DNA of 64,000 nt from Nocardioides agri (GCF_013778305.1 NZ_JACEIC010000002.1:310001-374000), one strand, 5' to 3'. Counted from the stretch's first letter, positions 41,434-51,153 are shown. Program-made: numbers and translations. The notes: generated by a model not told the origin, from the sequence alone.

Positions 41434-42978
41434 TCAATCGAACAGTCGAGCCAGTACGACGTCGGGGCAGCCGAGGAGGCGCAGTGCGTGGGCGCGAACG
41501 ACACGGTCGAGAACGCCATTAACCTCATCAAGGTCTTCGGCCTCGAATCCGCGTGTCCCATGTGCCAGGCCGTTGCGAACGCGGCGGAGAGCGTCGACGG
41601 TCGAGGTCGCCTCCTCCGAGATGACAACTCTGATCAAGCTGGTACTCGCAAGTCGGTCCTCGATCGAAGGGTCGGGGCTTCCCGCGTTGAACGACCACCG
41701 CAGCGCCGTCTCCAAGTTTCGGAACGGCTCCTTAGCAAGCGAGTTCTTGATGAACCGGAAGTCGTGATCGTCCACCTGCTCGCGGATTCGCTCAAGAGTC
41801 TCTGCGTGGCGCTGCTGGTAGGTCTGCTTCTTTTCGTCGAAGTCAGTCCGCGTCTCATGGCCGTACATCCCCTCTAAGGACTGGATGAGAAGCAGGAATC
41901 GTGAACGCGGGTGGTCCTCCTGCGCGTGCAACATCCCTGCGTAGGTTTCGATGAGAGGGTGGTGTTCTTCGGTGAGCTTCCACCAGGCGTGGACCAGCTC
42001 GAGGAGGTCGACTCCGTCTTCTCCGCAGAACAAGACGGACTTCTGGTTTCGAACCGTCTCGGAATCGGATTGGTAGGGATCCTGCCCCAGCCCGGTGCCG
42101 TAGATCTGCCATGCGGGCATGAGTGGGACGAGGTCTGGCTGATCTGCATCGATGTCGCTGTCGGTGTTGCGGCCCCTCGGCAGGGCCATATGCGTCGATT
42201 CGTCTGTTCTGCTGAGCATCACGTGGGTGATGGGCTGACTTCTGCCGGTTGCGATGGAGGCGATCGCGCGGACCGGGTCGACGTATCGCTGAAAGAGGTC
42301 GAACAGCGTTAAAGGTGTGGTCGACACGTCGAGGACCGGGGCAAAACGGATCGAGACGTTGTAGAAGTCGAAGGTGTTGACCTTCGCGGCGTAGGCGCCT
42401 TTCAACTCGTCTTCGCTGCCGGTCCAGGTAATCGGCGTGTCGGGACTTGTCTTGGCTGACCAGGTCCATGTGCCGTCGTCGGCCTGCTTGCGCGGTGAGG
42501 TCTTCTCGCCGATCGGGGTAGTACCGATGAGGGCGTCCAGCGCGCCGACCTGGAAGCGTGCGCGGCTGAAAGTGATCCCCTCGTCCGGGTCCGCATCAGG
42601 GTAGTTGGCGGGCTTCGACGGGAACGGGTTGCTGCGCTTGCGGAGAGCTGCTGCGGCGCCGTGAACCGTTCCGTGCCCGGCCCAGAACGTGACCTTCGCT
42701 TTCAGGACGACTAACTCGGCGCCATTTGCAAGGGTTGCACGGACAGCGAGGTAGTCATGCTTCTGCGGAAAGCTCATGACGGACTGACTGCCGGTGGTGA
42801 CGCTGTCCAGGGGCAGGTCGCCGTAGATGCGACCGTACGGCATGCGAGACGCCCGAAGTTCGATCATCCCCGACAAGTGGACGGTGGCGCCATCAAGACC
42901 TCGGAGATGCCAGGTGCACAAGTAGTCGTCAGGTGGAAACGGGAACTCCAGCACGGACGAACGATCGGGGGTGGGCAC
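41434..42978 (-). CDS. ApeA-like HEPN protein
   Basis: The 514-residue product has a beta-rich N-terminal domain (about residues 1-330), then a helical HEPN domain. The HEPN part contains RSRFLLLIQSLEGMYGHETR and the catalytic-type motif R468-N-G-L-A-H473, followed by the long last helix (LDEVNGVLDRVVRAHALRLL). This is the ApeA pattern: a single-gene abortive-infection system with a HEPN RNase. Its activity is inferred from the intact R-N-x3-H. GTG at 42978 is the only start covering the first strand. It faces the other HEPN-like gene tail to tail. Confidence 0.72.
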   Translation of the reverse strand: MPTPDRSSVLEFPFPPDDYLCTWHLRGLDGATVHLSGMIELRASRMPYGRIYGDLPLDSVTTGSQSVMSFPQKHDYLAVRATLANGAELVVLKAKVTFWAGHGTVHGAAAALRKRSNPFPSKPANYPDADPDEGITFSRARFQVGALDALIGTTPIGEKTSPRKQADDGTWTWSAKTSPDTPITWTGSEDELKGAYAAKVNTFDFYNVSIRFAPVLDVSTTPLTLFDLFQRYVDPVRAIASIATGRSQPITHVMLSRTDESTHMALPRGRNTDSDIDADQPDLVPLMPAWQIYGTGLGQDPYQSDSETVRNQKSVLFCGEDGVDLLELVHAWWKLTEEHHPLIETYAGMLHAQEDHPRSRFLLLIQSLEGMYGHETRTDFDEKKQTYQQRHAETLERIREQVDDHDFRFIKNSLAKEPFRNLETALRWSFNAGSPDPSIEDRLASTSLIRVVISEEATSTVDALRRVRNGLAHGTRGFEAEDLDEVNGVLDRVVRAHALRLLGCPDVVLARLFD

Positions 42979-43256
42979 GGTCCAACCCTAGGTGCGCGCG
43001 AGATACCTGGTTCTCAGCCTCACCTAAAGGCACGACACTGCGGAATCGTCGCCCCCTCACAGCGATCCGTTGTCCGTCGTCGCGGTGATAGGTGAGTCTT
43101 GAGGAGAGGAGTTGATGGGCCGTCGAAAACAAGAGAGCGGCGGAGCCCTCGTCGTCACTGCTCCAAACGTCCGGAGTTGGCGATCCTCACAGTCATTCCG
43201 CCGCATTGGCCGCAGCACAGCTCGCTCGCCGGCCGCACCGTTCCGATCGGTCGACG

Positions 43257-43754
43257 TCAGCGGGCCGAGGGGTCGTCAGGCAGGCTAACGTCGGTGCCGT
43301 GATACGTGGTCCACGTGCTGCATAGGGCCTCATGATGCTCGGACACAAGCGCCCTGATCTTCTTCAACTGCTTGGACCGAACTCCCCTCGGCAGTTCGCC
43401 CTCAATCTCATTCGTCTCGAGATTGATCTTGATGTCGTCGACCTTGTCACGTACGCCGGGTCGCTTGATGTGGACGTGCGGCGGGTCGTGGTCAGCGGTG
43501 CAGATCCAGAGCTTCACTCCATCAACTTCTGCAACTGAAGCAGCAGTGAGCGACAGGAAGAATCCGTCGTCGTCGTACGCGGCCGCTCGGTCTGAGTCCT
43601 CGTCCCCGAACTCGTGGACGGCCATTCGCCATAGGCGGTCTGCCACGTCCTGCGCGGTCAGTCGACCGGCCGCCACTTCGCGGTCCCAGTCGGCTTTGGT
43701 GAAGATGGCTCGCGCCGCTCGCTCTCGTGGCGTCAACTGCTCTTCGCTCGACAT
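43257..43754 (-). CDS. DUF4160-containing protein
   Basis: The 165-residue product has an N-terminal helical part (TPRERAARAIFTKADWDREV) and a DUF4160-like part (about residues 80-155; VKLWICTADHDPPHVHIKRP, then IKINLETNEIEG and VRSKQLKKIRALVSEHHEAL). DUF4160 proteins are common in defence and toxin-antitoxin neighbourhoods, but their function is unknown. The ATG at 43754 is the natural N terminus. It lies between the ApeA-like and HNH genes, on the same strand. Confidence 0.75.
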   Translation of the reverse strand: MSSEEQLTPRERAARAIFTKADWDREVAAGRLTAQDVADRLWRMAVHEFGDEDSDRAAAYDDDGFFLSLTAASVAEVDGVKLWICTADHDPPHVHIKRPGVRDKVDDIKINLETNEIEGELPRGVRSKQLKKIRALVSEHHEALCSTWTTYHGTDVSLPDDPSAR

Positions 43755-43902
43755 CGCACAAGTATCTGCGAGCCATATACCTTGCCTCTGCAGCACACCT
43801 CTTCCAAGTTGCGCGGACCCTTCCCCATCGGACGCCCGCGGCACCAGTGAAGAACCGGAGGCTGCATGCCGGCGCCCGTCGCGCGAACGGCGCTGGGAGC
43901 TG

Positions 43903-44391
43903 CTATCGCCGCCGAGCCGCCCATGACTGGCGCGCTGCGCGCTCCTCAGCATTCATACGTGCCAACACCCGGGTCTCGGTGCCGGATGGGACGTAGTTCG
44001 CGCGGCGGCGTTCGAGCGACAGTACGTACCACCAGGGAGGGCGCAGGTTCGACTTTCGCCGATTATGCACACGACAGAGTGCCTGGCCGTTGCTCACGGT
44101 TGTCGGTCCGCCCCGCGACCACGGGTAGACGTGGTCGACTTCCGTCGCTTCTGCGCGACAGCGCCCCCACGCCAGGAGCTGCGGTCCTTCACATCTACCG
44201 CCAGCTCGTTCTAAGACTTCCCGGCGCGATCCGAACCTGTATCCGCGCCATGGGTCGCGCCGTTGGAACATCCGCGGTCCCCGACCAGGCAGTGGAAGCG
44301 CCACCACGAGGAGCAGCACGACTACGACGGCCAGGAACGGCAGCATCGGACGCAGTCCGCCCAGCATCGAGGTCAGCAAGGTGTCAGTCAC
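43903..44391 (-). CDS. Membrane-anchored HNH endonuclease-like protein
   Basis: The approximately 162-residue protein begins with a hydrophobic helix (LPFLAVVVVLLLVVALPLPG, about residues 17-36), then an HNH module: Cys pair in GGRCEGPQLLAWGRC, EVDHVYPWSRGGPTTVSNGQ and ALCRVHNRRKS. The DH, N and H residues needed for the beta-beta-alpha metal fold are present. An HNH nuclease tethered to the membrane is unusual. GTG 44391 and ATG 44367 are both possible starts; neither has a strong Shine-Dalgarno. It lies 91 bases after the next HNH gene. Confidence 0.72.
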   Translation of the reverse strand: MTDTLLTSMLGGLRPMLPFLAVVVVLLLVVALPLPGRGPRMFQRRDPWRGYRFGSRREVLERAGGRCEGPQLLAWGRCRAEATEVDHVYPWSRGGPTTVSNGQALCRVHNRRKSNLRPPWWYVLSLERRRANYVPSGTETRVLARMNAEERAARQSWAARRR

Positions 44392-44482
44392 GGACAGGAG
44401 TGTGGCCCGAATGCAAGACGGTTGCGGCCCAGCCGGGGCAGAGGATGGCTCCAGGATCGGACTCGGCACTGCCGGCGTCCAG

Positions 44483-45574
44483 TCAGGACGTGGCTGTGGA
44501 CAACCACCAGCGTGGGCTCGCAAGATCCAGTCGGTCAGTCACTCCGACGCCCGCCCAGGTCGGGGAGCCCGGGGGCTGGCTTCGATAGATGCCTCGGGCG
44601 ACGGCTGCGACGCGGTCGTACTGGGTCGGCCACTGAAGGTCCGCTGCAAGCTGATCGAGAACCTTTTGATCTCGCGCGAGCACCCTGTCCACCAGAGTGA
44701 GCGCGGGTAGCGCGTGCCACTTGCTTCTGTTGCAGCGGACGCAGGAAGGAACGAGATTCGCCAGCCCGTCGATCCCGACTAACGACCACGGCAGCACATG
44801 GTCGATCGGGCTGTCCGGCCCGAGGGACGACGAGCAGTAGAAGCATCTTGGGCCGAAGGCCCCCTGCAGCGGTCCGCGGACCACACTCAGGGACAGGCGC
44901 TCGCGTCCGAACAGGTGGCCGGCGACGTCGGGGATGTCTTCGTCCAGGTAGCGGTTCATACGACGCACGTCTTCGACCCACATGATCTCCAGCGCTGGCT
45001 TGAGAAGGCCGGCGAGCCTGGCTAGTGCTGTCGCCACTCCGGGCATCAGAACTATTCGGTCGCCGTGTGCACGCAATGCCCGTCGCGAGATCTGGTCGTG
45101 GAGGAACGAATCGTCGTAGAGGAAGCACTCGCTGTCCGCCGCGCCAGGAACTCGTTGCAGCCGGTGTAAGGGCTGTTGGGCCAGGCACAGACCGATCTCA
45201 GTGATCGTGCCCTCGTACGCATCCGGCGCGCGAGTCGACGCCACCGCCAGCGACGTACCCCCGGTTCCGACCGCTGCCGCGGAACGCAGATCGAGGACCG
45301 CCTGCGGGATCCGAGCCCGGGTCTGGGTGGACTGTCGCAGTTCGCTGCCGTTGAACGGCCGGACCTGCGGCCAGTACAGCTCCAGCACGCGATGGGCCAA
45401 GTCAGGGATAGGCACCGGGATAGGCGCATCAGCGTCGCTCGGAACGTGCTCGATCGCATAGTCGATCAGAGCCATCAATACCGCGAGCTTGTACGTAGCC
45501 GTGCGCAGGCCAGTCTCCAGGAGCGCAACAACCTTCTGGCCAAGAAGTAGCGGATCTGCGCGGAACTCGGACAT
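44483..45574 (-). CDS. HNH endonuclease domain protein
   Basis: The 363-residue protein has a helical N-terminal part (LLETGLRTATYKLAVLMALI; HRVLELYWPQVRPFNG) of unknown type and an HNH domain near residues 250-305: CFYCSSSLGPDSPIDHVLPW and NLVPSCVRCNRSKW. DH, N and the zinc cysteines are intact. Such proteins are often restriction or defence nucleases. The ATG at 45574 marks the start; the frame stays open upstream but only as antisense of the kinase gene. It is divergent from that kinase. Confidence 0.8.
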   Translation of the reverse strand: MSEFRADPLLLGQKVVALLETGLRTATYKLAVLMALIDYAIEHVPSDADAPIPVPIPDLAHRVLELYWPQVRPFNGSELRQSTQTRARIPQAVLDLRSAAAVGTGGTSLAVASTRAPDAYEGTITEIGLCLAQQPLHRLQRVPGAADSECFLYDDSFLHDQISRRALRAHGDRIVLMPGVATALARLAGLLKPALEIMWVEDVRRMNRYLDEDIPDVAGHLFGRERLSLSVVRGPLQGAFGPRCFYCSSSLGPDSPIDHVLPWSLVGIDGLANLVPSCVRCNRSKWHALPALTLVDRVLARDQKVLDQLAADLQWPTQYDRVAAVARGIYRSQPPGSPTWAGVGVTDRLDLASPRWWLSTATS

Positions 45575-45769
45575 CAGCGGCAGTATCGCCCACCACGTCC
45601 ACCGGCGAGACAGAACCAGACGCGCATCGGGTGCGTCATTCCGCCGCGATGATCCGCCCTTGTGCCGAGCCCGCGGCTCGGAGGCGTGCGCATCACGATC
45701 GGCCAACCGGGGTAGGTGCATCCCAAAAGGCCGCCCGGTCGAGGCAAAGACCCCTACATTCGCGCCACC

Positions 45770-47437
45770 ATGAATCCGAGCATACGACCGTTGAACCCGG
45801 GCGACCCTGATCGCGTCGGCCGGTTCAACGTGGTCGCCCGCCTGGGCGCCGGCGGCATGGGGGTCGCCTACATGGCCCAGACCGATAGCGGGGATCCCGT
45901 CGTCATCAAGGCCGTCCAGATCGATTTCGCCGATACTCCCGAGGCTCGGCGCCGCTTCCGCCAAGAGGTGCTGGCCACTGCAGCGGTCGAGAGCCCCTTC
46001 GTGCCCCAGGTGCTTGCATCCGACCTCAGCGCAGCCCGCCAATGGGTGGCAATCGAGTACGTTGCCGGACCCACGCTCGGCGAGCTCATCAGACGGGACG
46101 GCCCGCTCGCGCGAAACCAGCAATACGCTCTCGCGGCCGCACTCGCCGCTGGCCTCGCAGAGCTGCACGCGAACGGTCTCATCCACCGCGACGTGAAGCC
46201 GGACAACATCATCTGCACGACCCAAGGCCCCCGACTAATCGACTTCGGTATCGCCACACGATCGAACATTCGCGGCCTAACCGCGACCGGCGCTCTAGCG
46301 CCAGGATCCCCGGGCTGGATGGCTCCCGAGCAACTGGACCCGCTCGCCCCACCCACGCCCGCCATCGACGTGTTCGCGTGGGGATGCGTCTGTTGGTACG
46401 CCTCAGGGACTCGCTCTCCATTCGCGGCCCCTACCACCGAGCAGAGCCTCAACCTCCTGCGCGCTTGGCGCGTCGACGAGGCGACACCCCCGGCGAGTTT
46501 GCATCCGGACTTGGCCAGCATGGTTCTCCACGCCCTCGCAGCAACGCCTGTGGAACGCCCAACTGCACTGGCACTCGCCGAATGCCTGGGCGACGCCGCC
46601 GGTACGGTCACCTCGGATCTCGTCGCCACCGCATGGGACCCGGCGGCCACCACCGCGGAAGTCATCGTTCCGACCGTATCCACAACTCAGTGGGAACCGA
46701 GTCCGGACGAGGGGCCGGGGCTGCGGGCGCCCCGGTCACCGCGGCGCATCAGACGAGACGCCGCCGCCGCTTCGGCAGCCGCAATCGCCGTGTGTGTAGC
46801 GTTCGCTTCGGGTGTCATCCTCGCCGACGACCCCGCACAAACAGCCGGGCCCTCGACGTCGGAATCGGCCACCTCGTCCCCACCGGGCTCCACGAACCCT
46901 GGCGGCGAGGGCGAAGGCGACCGCGAGGCCGATGGGGAGGCATCTCCAATTGACTCGTCCGAGAATCCTGGCGCCGCCACGGCCAGCCAACCGGCGCAGC
47001 CGGCGACCCCAACGCTGCCGTCGTCGAACGCGCCACCACCTGGTTACGGCGGAGATCACCCGATCGGATACGGCCAAGTGAAGCTCGGCATGACCCGCGC
47101 GCAACTGCTTGCCACGGGAGAAGCCACCGACTACAGCGGCAACACGAATGAACCATGCCTGCGATACAGCCTTCGCGCGGGAGGCTACGCCGGCTACTCA
47201 GTCGCCTTGAAACGCGTCGTGTACATCGAGTTCACCGGCAAGATGGCCACCTCTCGCGGCATCCGAATTGGCTCCACCGAGGACGAAGTCTTCGCGGCCT
47301 ACCCCAACGCCTCGGCCGATCGGATGCAAAACGTCTATCCGCGGGTCGCTCCCGGCGTCTTCTACACCATCGGCATCTGGGATGGTCTAGTCGAACTGCT
47401 CATCCTGGAGAGCGAACGTCAGGACTGCGCAATGTGA
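45770..47437 (+). CDS. Membrane Ser/Thr protein kinase with extracellular domain
   Basis: The 555-residue protein has an N-terminal kinase domain (about residues 18-275; GAGGMG loop, Lys47 in VIKAV, HRDVKPDN at 139-146, DFG at 158-160, APEQ). A transmembrane helix follows (about 333-352), then a Ser/Pro/Gly-rich linker and an external domain (about 435-555) with two similar turns, VKLGMTRAQLLATG and IRIGSTEDEVFAAY. The kinase is PknB-like. The ATG at 45770 has TACATT nine bases upstream and no Shine-Dalgarno. It is divergent from an HNH gene in a defence-like block, so it may signal in defence, which is speculative. Confidence 0.9.
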   Translation: MNPSIRPLNPGDPDRVGRFNVVARLGAGGMGVAYMAQTDSGDPVVIKAVQIDFADTPEARRRFRQEVLATAAVESPFVPQVLASDLSAARQWVAIEYVAGPTLGELIRRDGPLARNQQYALAAALAAGLAELHANGLIHRDVKPDNIICTTQGPRLIDFGIATRSNIRGLTATGALAPGSPGWMAPEQLDPLAPPTPAIDVFAWGCVCWYASGTRSPFAAPTTEQSLNLLRAWRVDEATPPASLHPDLASMVLHALAATPVERPTALALAECLGDAAGTVTSDLVATAWDPAATTAEVIVPTVSTTQWEPSPDEGPGLRAPRSPRRIRRDAAAASAAAIAVCVAFASGVILADDPAQTAGPSTSESATSSPPGSTNPGGEGEGDREADGEASPIDSSENPGAATASQPAQPATPTLPSSNAPPPGYGGDHPIGYGQVKLGMTRAQLLATGEATDYSGNTNEPCLRYSLRAGGYAGYSVALKRVVYIEFTGKMATSRGIRIGSTEDEVFAAYPNASADRMQNVYPRVAPGVFYTIGIWDGLVELLILESERQDCAM

Positions 47438-47553
47438 TGCGGCGGCCCTGCCGACGACCTCGACGCCGCGGTCATGGAGGCTGCGGACCATCCGTCATCC
47501 TGCCGCGACCCTGTGCCTTTCGGAGATGCGTCCTTTCGCCGCGTGGAGGCGCC

Positions 47554-49119
47554 CTAATCGGTCGCTTCGTGTCCGTTCTGCTCCTCAGCCTTCGAACTAC
47601 TGTCACCTGCCTCGGAATGCTGCTCACTTCCAGAGCCTGGTGCGGCGCCGAGGACCAACCCCCGGAGGTCGATGTCGATCGGGCCACCCTCGTCGAACTT
47701 GTTCTCCTGCCGCACCAGCGCTGGGTCCCCGGGCATGCATTCGACCGCATGTGCAAGTGCCGCGCGAGCCTCGAGTACTGAACCGTCTGACGAAAGTGCA
47801 CGAGCTGTCTCGACCCAGAGAAGCGCGTCGATCGCTGGACGGATCGGTTGAGGATTTCGCCGTTGGAGGTCGTTATGACGATCCTCCGCGAGGTCGCACC
47901 ACTCGTCTACTGACCAGGGTGGCTGCTGACCGATGACCGCGGCGACAGTCAGCGACTCCAACGACGGCCCGCTCAATTCCTCCACCGCGACTTCCATCCA
48001 CCTCTCCGAGCTGGGTCGATGCAGGTCTGGATGAGTGAGCCAGTGCCACAGAAAGTAGCTGGCCAGCATCGCCCGTCTCGGGGCTGCGTCCATGGGCCCG
48101 TTCAGTAGTTGTTCGATCCGCTCCAGAGCCGGACGCATGTCCGTCGAGAGCTGCTCCTCACGATTCGAGAGGACCTCGATGAAGATGGACGCGACCTCAT
48201 CAAGACGTTCCTGAGCCGTTGACGTAGTCATGTTCTCGGGCCGCCACATGTAGTACTGAGGCGCGAGGTGCGCCCGGACCACGTTCGGCAGGTTCTCGCG
48301 ATAGTTGTACGACTTGTCGACTTGAGTAGGACCTCGGCTGACGAAACTTCGAACCACGTGAAGACAAACCCGATGAAGACCTTCGTGGGTCAGCATCAAG
48401 TCACTGCCAGCTGGGCTGACCGTGTGCGCTCCGTCCGACATGACCCATGCCTCAGGCACGAGTTCCTTCAGGCTATGCACGCTGTCTGACCGGACTTGGT
48501 ACGCCCGTGCCAGTGCACGAGGGAGCGAAGTAGGACGGATCGGATGAACGTGCGGTGGCAATTCCTCTCGGTAGAAGCCCGGCGTCAGGTGGTACCGAAC
48601 GAATTCAACGAACCGATGCTTACTGCCGGCGCGCTCCGCCTCCAAGATCGCTGCTTGAAGATCTGCTGTCTGCGCAGGAGACAAATCCTGCAAGGCGGGC
48701 TTCAGTATCTTGCGCTTGCGTGAATCGAGACGTTCCCAATCGAGTCGAGGCGGATCGAAGCCTTCGGAGAGCGCCTCAAGTGAAGCCACGTAATCGGTGT
48801 AGGCCTGCGTCGGATCGTCGACGCAGCGACGTGCTGCATTCACAATCCGTCCGATCGCTCGCAACGCCCGTTCGTACTGGGGTCGGCTCAGAGCCAGCAA
48901 CTGACCGATGAAGACCCTTGCATCGTCAATCTGCTCATCGGTGACACGTAGGTCGTTGTCGAACATCCGGCTGATGAACGCGCCCCGCCGGGTGCGGGGG
49001 CGACGCAACCGCTCACCGATCAGATGCCGGGCGCGATCATGATCGAGGTCGAACACGGCATTGAAGGCGAAGGACAAGATCGCCGCGAGGTCCAGGTCGC
49101 TCAGACCCTCACCGTCCAC
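47554..49119 (-). pseudogene. Unknown protein, probably truncated at its N terminus
   Basis: The frame encodes about 520 helical residues, from ILSFAFNAVFDLDHDRARHL through KLRR-like and HEPN-free helices to a Gln/Glu/Ser-rich end. I do not recognise the family. The frame starts at no convincing codon: it runs on upstream as antisense of an integrase gene, and the protein-like sequence begins abruptly near 49077-49119. GTG 49119 and TTG 49077 are possible starts. The simplest reading is that an integrase end was joined to the middle of this gene. It could instead be intact with a short N terminus. Confidence 0.5.
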
Positions 49120-49608
49120 CACGGCGCCCTGGCCTACCTGCTCGGCATCAACGCGCTGCGAGCGTCCGAAGCCGCGGCAGTGCGGATCGAGGACTACGCC
49201 GAGACCCTTCGGGGACACCGCGTGCTGCACCTGGTCGGCAAGGGCAACAAGCCCGCCACCATGCCGATCACCGTGCCGGTCCTCCGCGTCCTGGAAGCCT
49301 GCCGCGGGCAACGCACCACCGGAGCACTCGTCCTGCGACCGATCTCCGGCAACCCGATCGACCGCCGCGACGCCTACCGCATGGTCGCCAGGATCGCGAA
49401 GGTCGCCGGCATCCCACGCCACATCAGCCCGCACTCCCTGCGCCACGCCGCCATCACCAACGCTCTCGACGCAGGCGTACCCCTCCGCGACGCGCAGATC
49501 CTGGCCCGGCACGCCGACCCCCGCACCACGGAGCACTACGACCGTGCCCGCGGCAACCTCGACCGCCACGGAGTCCACTTCCTGACCGCCTACGTGGCCG
49601 GCGTCTAG
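49105..49608 (+). pseudogene. Tyrosine recombinase/integrase remnant, C-terminal catalytic half
   Basis: The frame holds the catalytic core of a tyrosine integrase: the first Arg in LGINALRASEAAAVRIEDYA, the H-x-x-R box in HISPHSLRHAAITNALDAG, then a His in ILARHADPRTTEHYDRAR with the Tyr nucleophile. The N-terminal arm and core-binding domains are missing; upstream of about 49105 the sequence matches the unknown gene on the other strand. It is therefore a fragment left by recombination. The end at 49608 is natural. It marks the right edge of the accessory block. Confidence 0.8.
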
Positions 49609-49644
49609 CCAGCCGCCACCGCGAGGCGGAGTCCGACCTTCTCG

Positions 49645-49845
49645 TCACCCAGCATCGCGAGGTTTCCGCGTCCAAGGCGCCGGCCTACTCGAAGACTTTG
49701 ACGTCAAGTGCCACAGGCGGCACGCACCACACCAGTACGTGCCCGTCGGCAGCTTCTCGGCCTCAGGGCGCGCTCGACGAATCTTGCGTAGCGCGACCTC
49801 AGCCTGAAACTGAGATGAGTAAGGGACCTTGGAGCACGTCGACAC
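49645..49845 (-). CDS. Small Cys-motif protein
   Basis: A 66-residue product contains FQAEVALRKIRRARPEAEKL and TGTYWCGACRLWHLTSK. This repeats a pattern seen in small phage and actinobacterial proteins, with a Cys-x2-Cys near the C terminus. GTG 49845 is the likely start, but longer starts exist. The location next to an integrase remnant suggests it belonged to the mobile element. Confidence 0.45.
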   Translation of the reverse strand: MSTCSKVPYSSQFQAEVALRKIRRARPEAEKLPTGTYWCGACRLWHLTSKSSSRPAPWTRKPRDAG

Positions 49846-50127
49846 GACGACACGTCCTAGATGTCGCCGCGCTCGGCTGGTCCATACCCAGCCCGGCACG
49901 GCGGTTCGCACTACACAGGTGCTCGGCCACGTCGAGATTCAGAGTCTCGCTGTCGCGTTAAACGTTACTCACCTCGGCGCCCGATCGCAGCGCAATCCCG
50001 AGCGTCTCCGGCTGCCGCCAACCAGAGTCATACCGCCGCCTACCGGTCTGCCCGAACTATCCGCTCATGCCGCTGTCGGCACGCAGGCGCCCGGCCATGC
50101 CGCTGTCGGAGGGTCGACAATGCACGG
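49846..50127. other. Intergenic region before the quinone oxidoreductase gene
   Basis: No gene is seen here. GACAAT at 50116-50121 lies six bases before the ATG at 50128, consistent with a leaderless promoter. The remainder looks like decayed element sequence. Confidence 0.4.
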
Positions 50128-51153
50128 ATGGACATCCGACAGGTCGTCATCACCAGCGCAGGCGCCCCGGAGCGGCTGAGGCTTCAGACGTCTCGGCTGG
50201 ATCCACCCGCCCCTGGCGAGGCGCAGGTCGAGGTGGTCGCCGCCGGCATCAACTTCGCCGACATCCTCGCCCGGCAGGGCCTCTACCCCGACGCGCCGCC
50301 GCTGCCGCTGGTGGTCGGCTATGAGGTGTCGGGCACGGTGCGTGCCGTAGGAACCGGCGTTGAGGAGTCACTGGTCGGACAGGACGTCCTCGCGCTGACG
50401 CGTTTCGGCGGCTACAGCAGCGCGCTGAACGTTCCAGTGGCCCAGGTCTTCGCCAAGCCGGAGGTGCTGAGCCACGCGGAGGCAGCGTCGATCCCGGTCG
50501 CCTACCTCACCGCCTGGCAGCTCCTCGTGGTGCAGGGCGGCCTCCGCGAGGGCGACACCGTGCTGATCCAGAACGCTGGGTCCGGGGTCGGACTCGCTGC
50601 TCTCGACATCGCCCGCCACGTGGGGGCGCGCAGCATCGGCACGGCCAGCGCGGGCAAGCACGACTTCCTCACAGCCCGGGGCCTGGACCACGCCGTCGAC
50701 TACCGCGGCGGTGACTGGACCCGCGAGGTCCGCGCCCTCACCGACGACCGGGGCGTAGAGCTGGTGATCGACCCGCTCGGCGGAGAGAGCTTCCGCCGTT
50801 CCCGTAGCGTGCTGGGCTCCACCGGCCGGCTCGGGATGTACGGCGTCTCCGCCGCCTCCAGCAACCAGGGCCTGCGCGGCAAGCTGCAGCTGGCGAGGAC
50901 CGCGGCGCTGATGCCTCTGTTCCACCCGGTCTCGCTCATGAACGCCAACCAGGGAGCCTTCGGGGTCAACCTGGGGCACATGTGGGGCGAGGTCGACAGA
51001 CTGCGCCGCTGGATGGAGCAGGTGCTCGAGGGCGTCGAGTCCGGTTGGGTGCGTCCGCATGTCGACTCGTCATACCCCCTGGCCGACGCGGGCCGGGCCC
51101 ACGAGCACATCGAGGCTCGCCGTAGCACCGGAAAGGTCGTGTTGGAGCCCTGA
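50128..51153 (+). CDS. Quinone oxidoreductase-like MDR protein
   Basis: The 341-residue product lacks the MDR zinc ligands and has the quinone-reductase/VAT-1-like pattern: AAGINFADILARQGLYPDAP, VVGYEVSGTVRAVG, SIPVAYLTAWQLLVVQGGLR, the NADPH motif QNAGSGVGLAALDIARHVG, and DPLGGESFRRSRSVLGSTGR. It probably reduces a quinone or enone with NADPH. The ATG at 50128 has no Shine-Dalgarno and GACAAT six bases upstream. It stands alone between the island edge and the serine hydrolase gene. Confidence 0.88.
   Translation: MDIRQVVITSAGAPERLRLQTSRLDPPAPGEAQVEVVAAGINFADILARQGLYPDAPPLPLVVGYEVSGTVRAVGTGVEESLVGQDVLALTRFGGYSSALNVPVAQVFAKPEVLSHAEAASIPVAYLTAWQLLVVQGGLREGDTVLIQNAGSGVGLAALDIARHVGARSIGTASAGKHDFLTARGLDHAVDYRGGDWTREVRALTDDRGVELVIDPLGGESFRRSRSVLGSTGRLGMYGVSAASSNQGLRGKLQLARTAALMPLFHPVSLMNANQGAFGVNLGHMWGEVDRLRRWMEQVLEGVESGWVRPHVDSSYPLADAGRAHEHIEARRSTGKVVLEP

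Noticed and set aside
45575..46225. N-terminal extension of the HNH protein to 46225
   Set aside because: It is antisense to the kinase catalytic motifs; the ATG at 45574 is the sensible start.
49123..49578. The upstream part of the long minus-strand frame starting at 49578
   Set aside because: It is antisense to clear integrase motifs on the plus strand. Only the part below about 49119 reads like protein.
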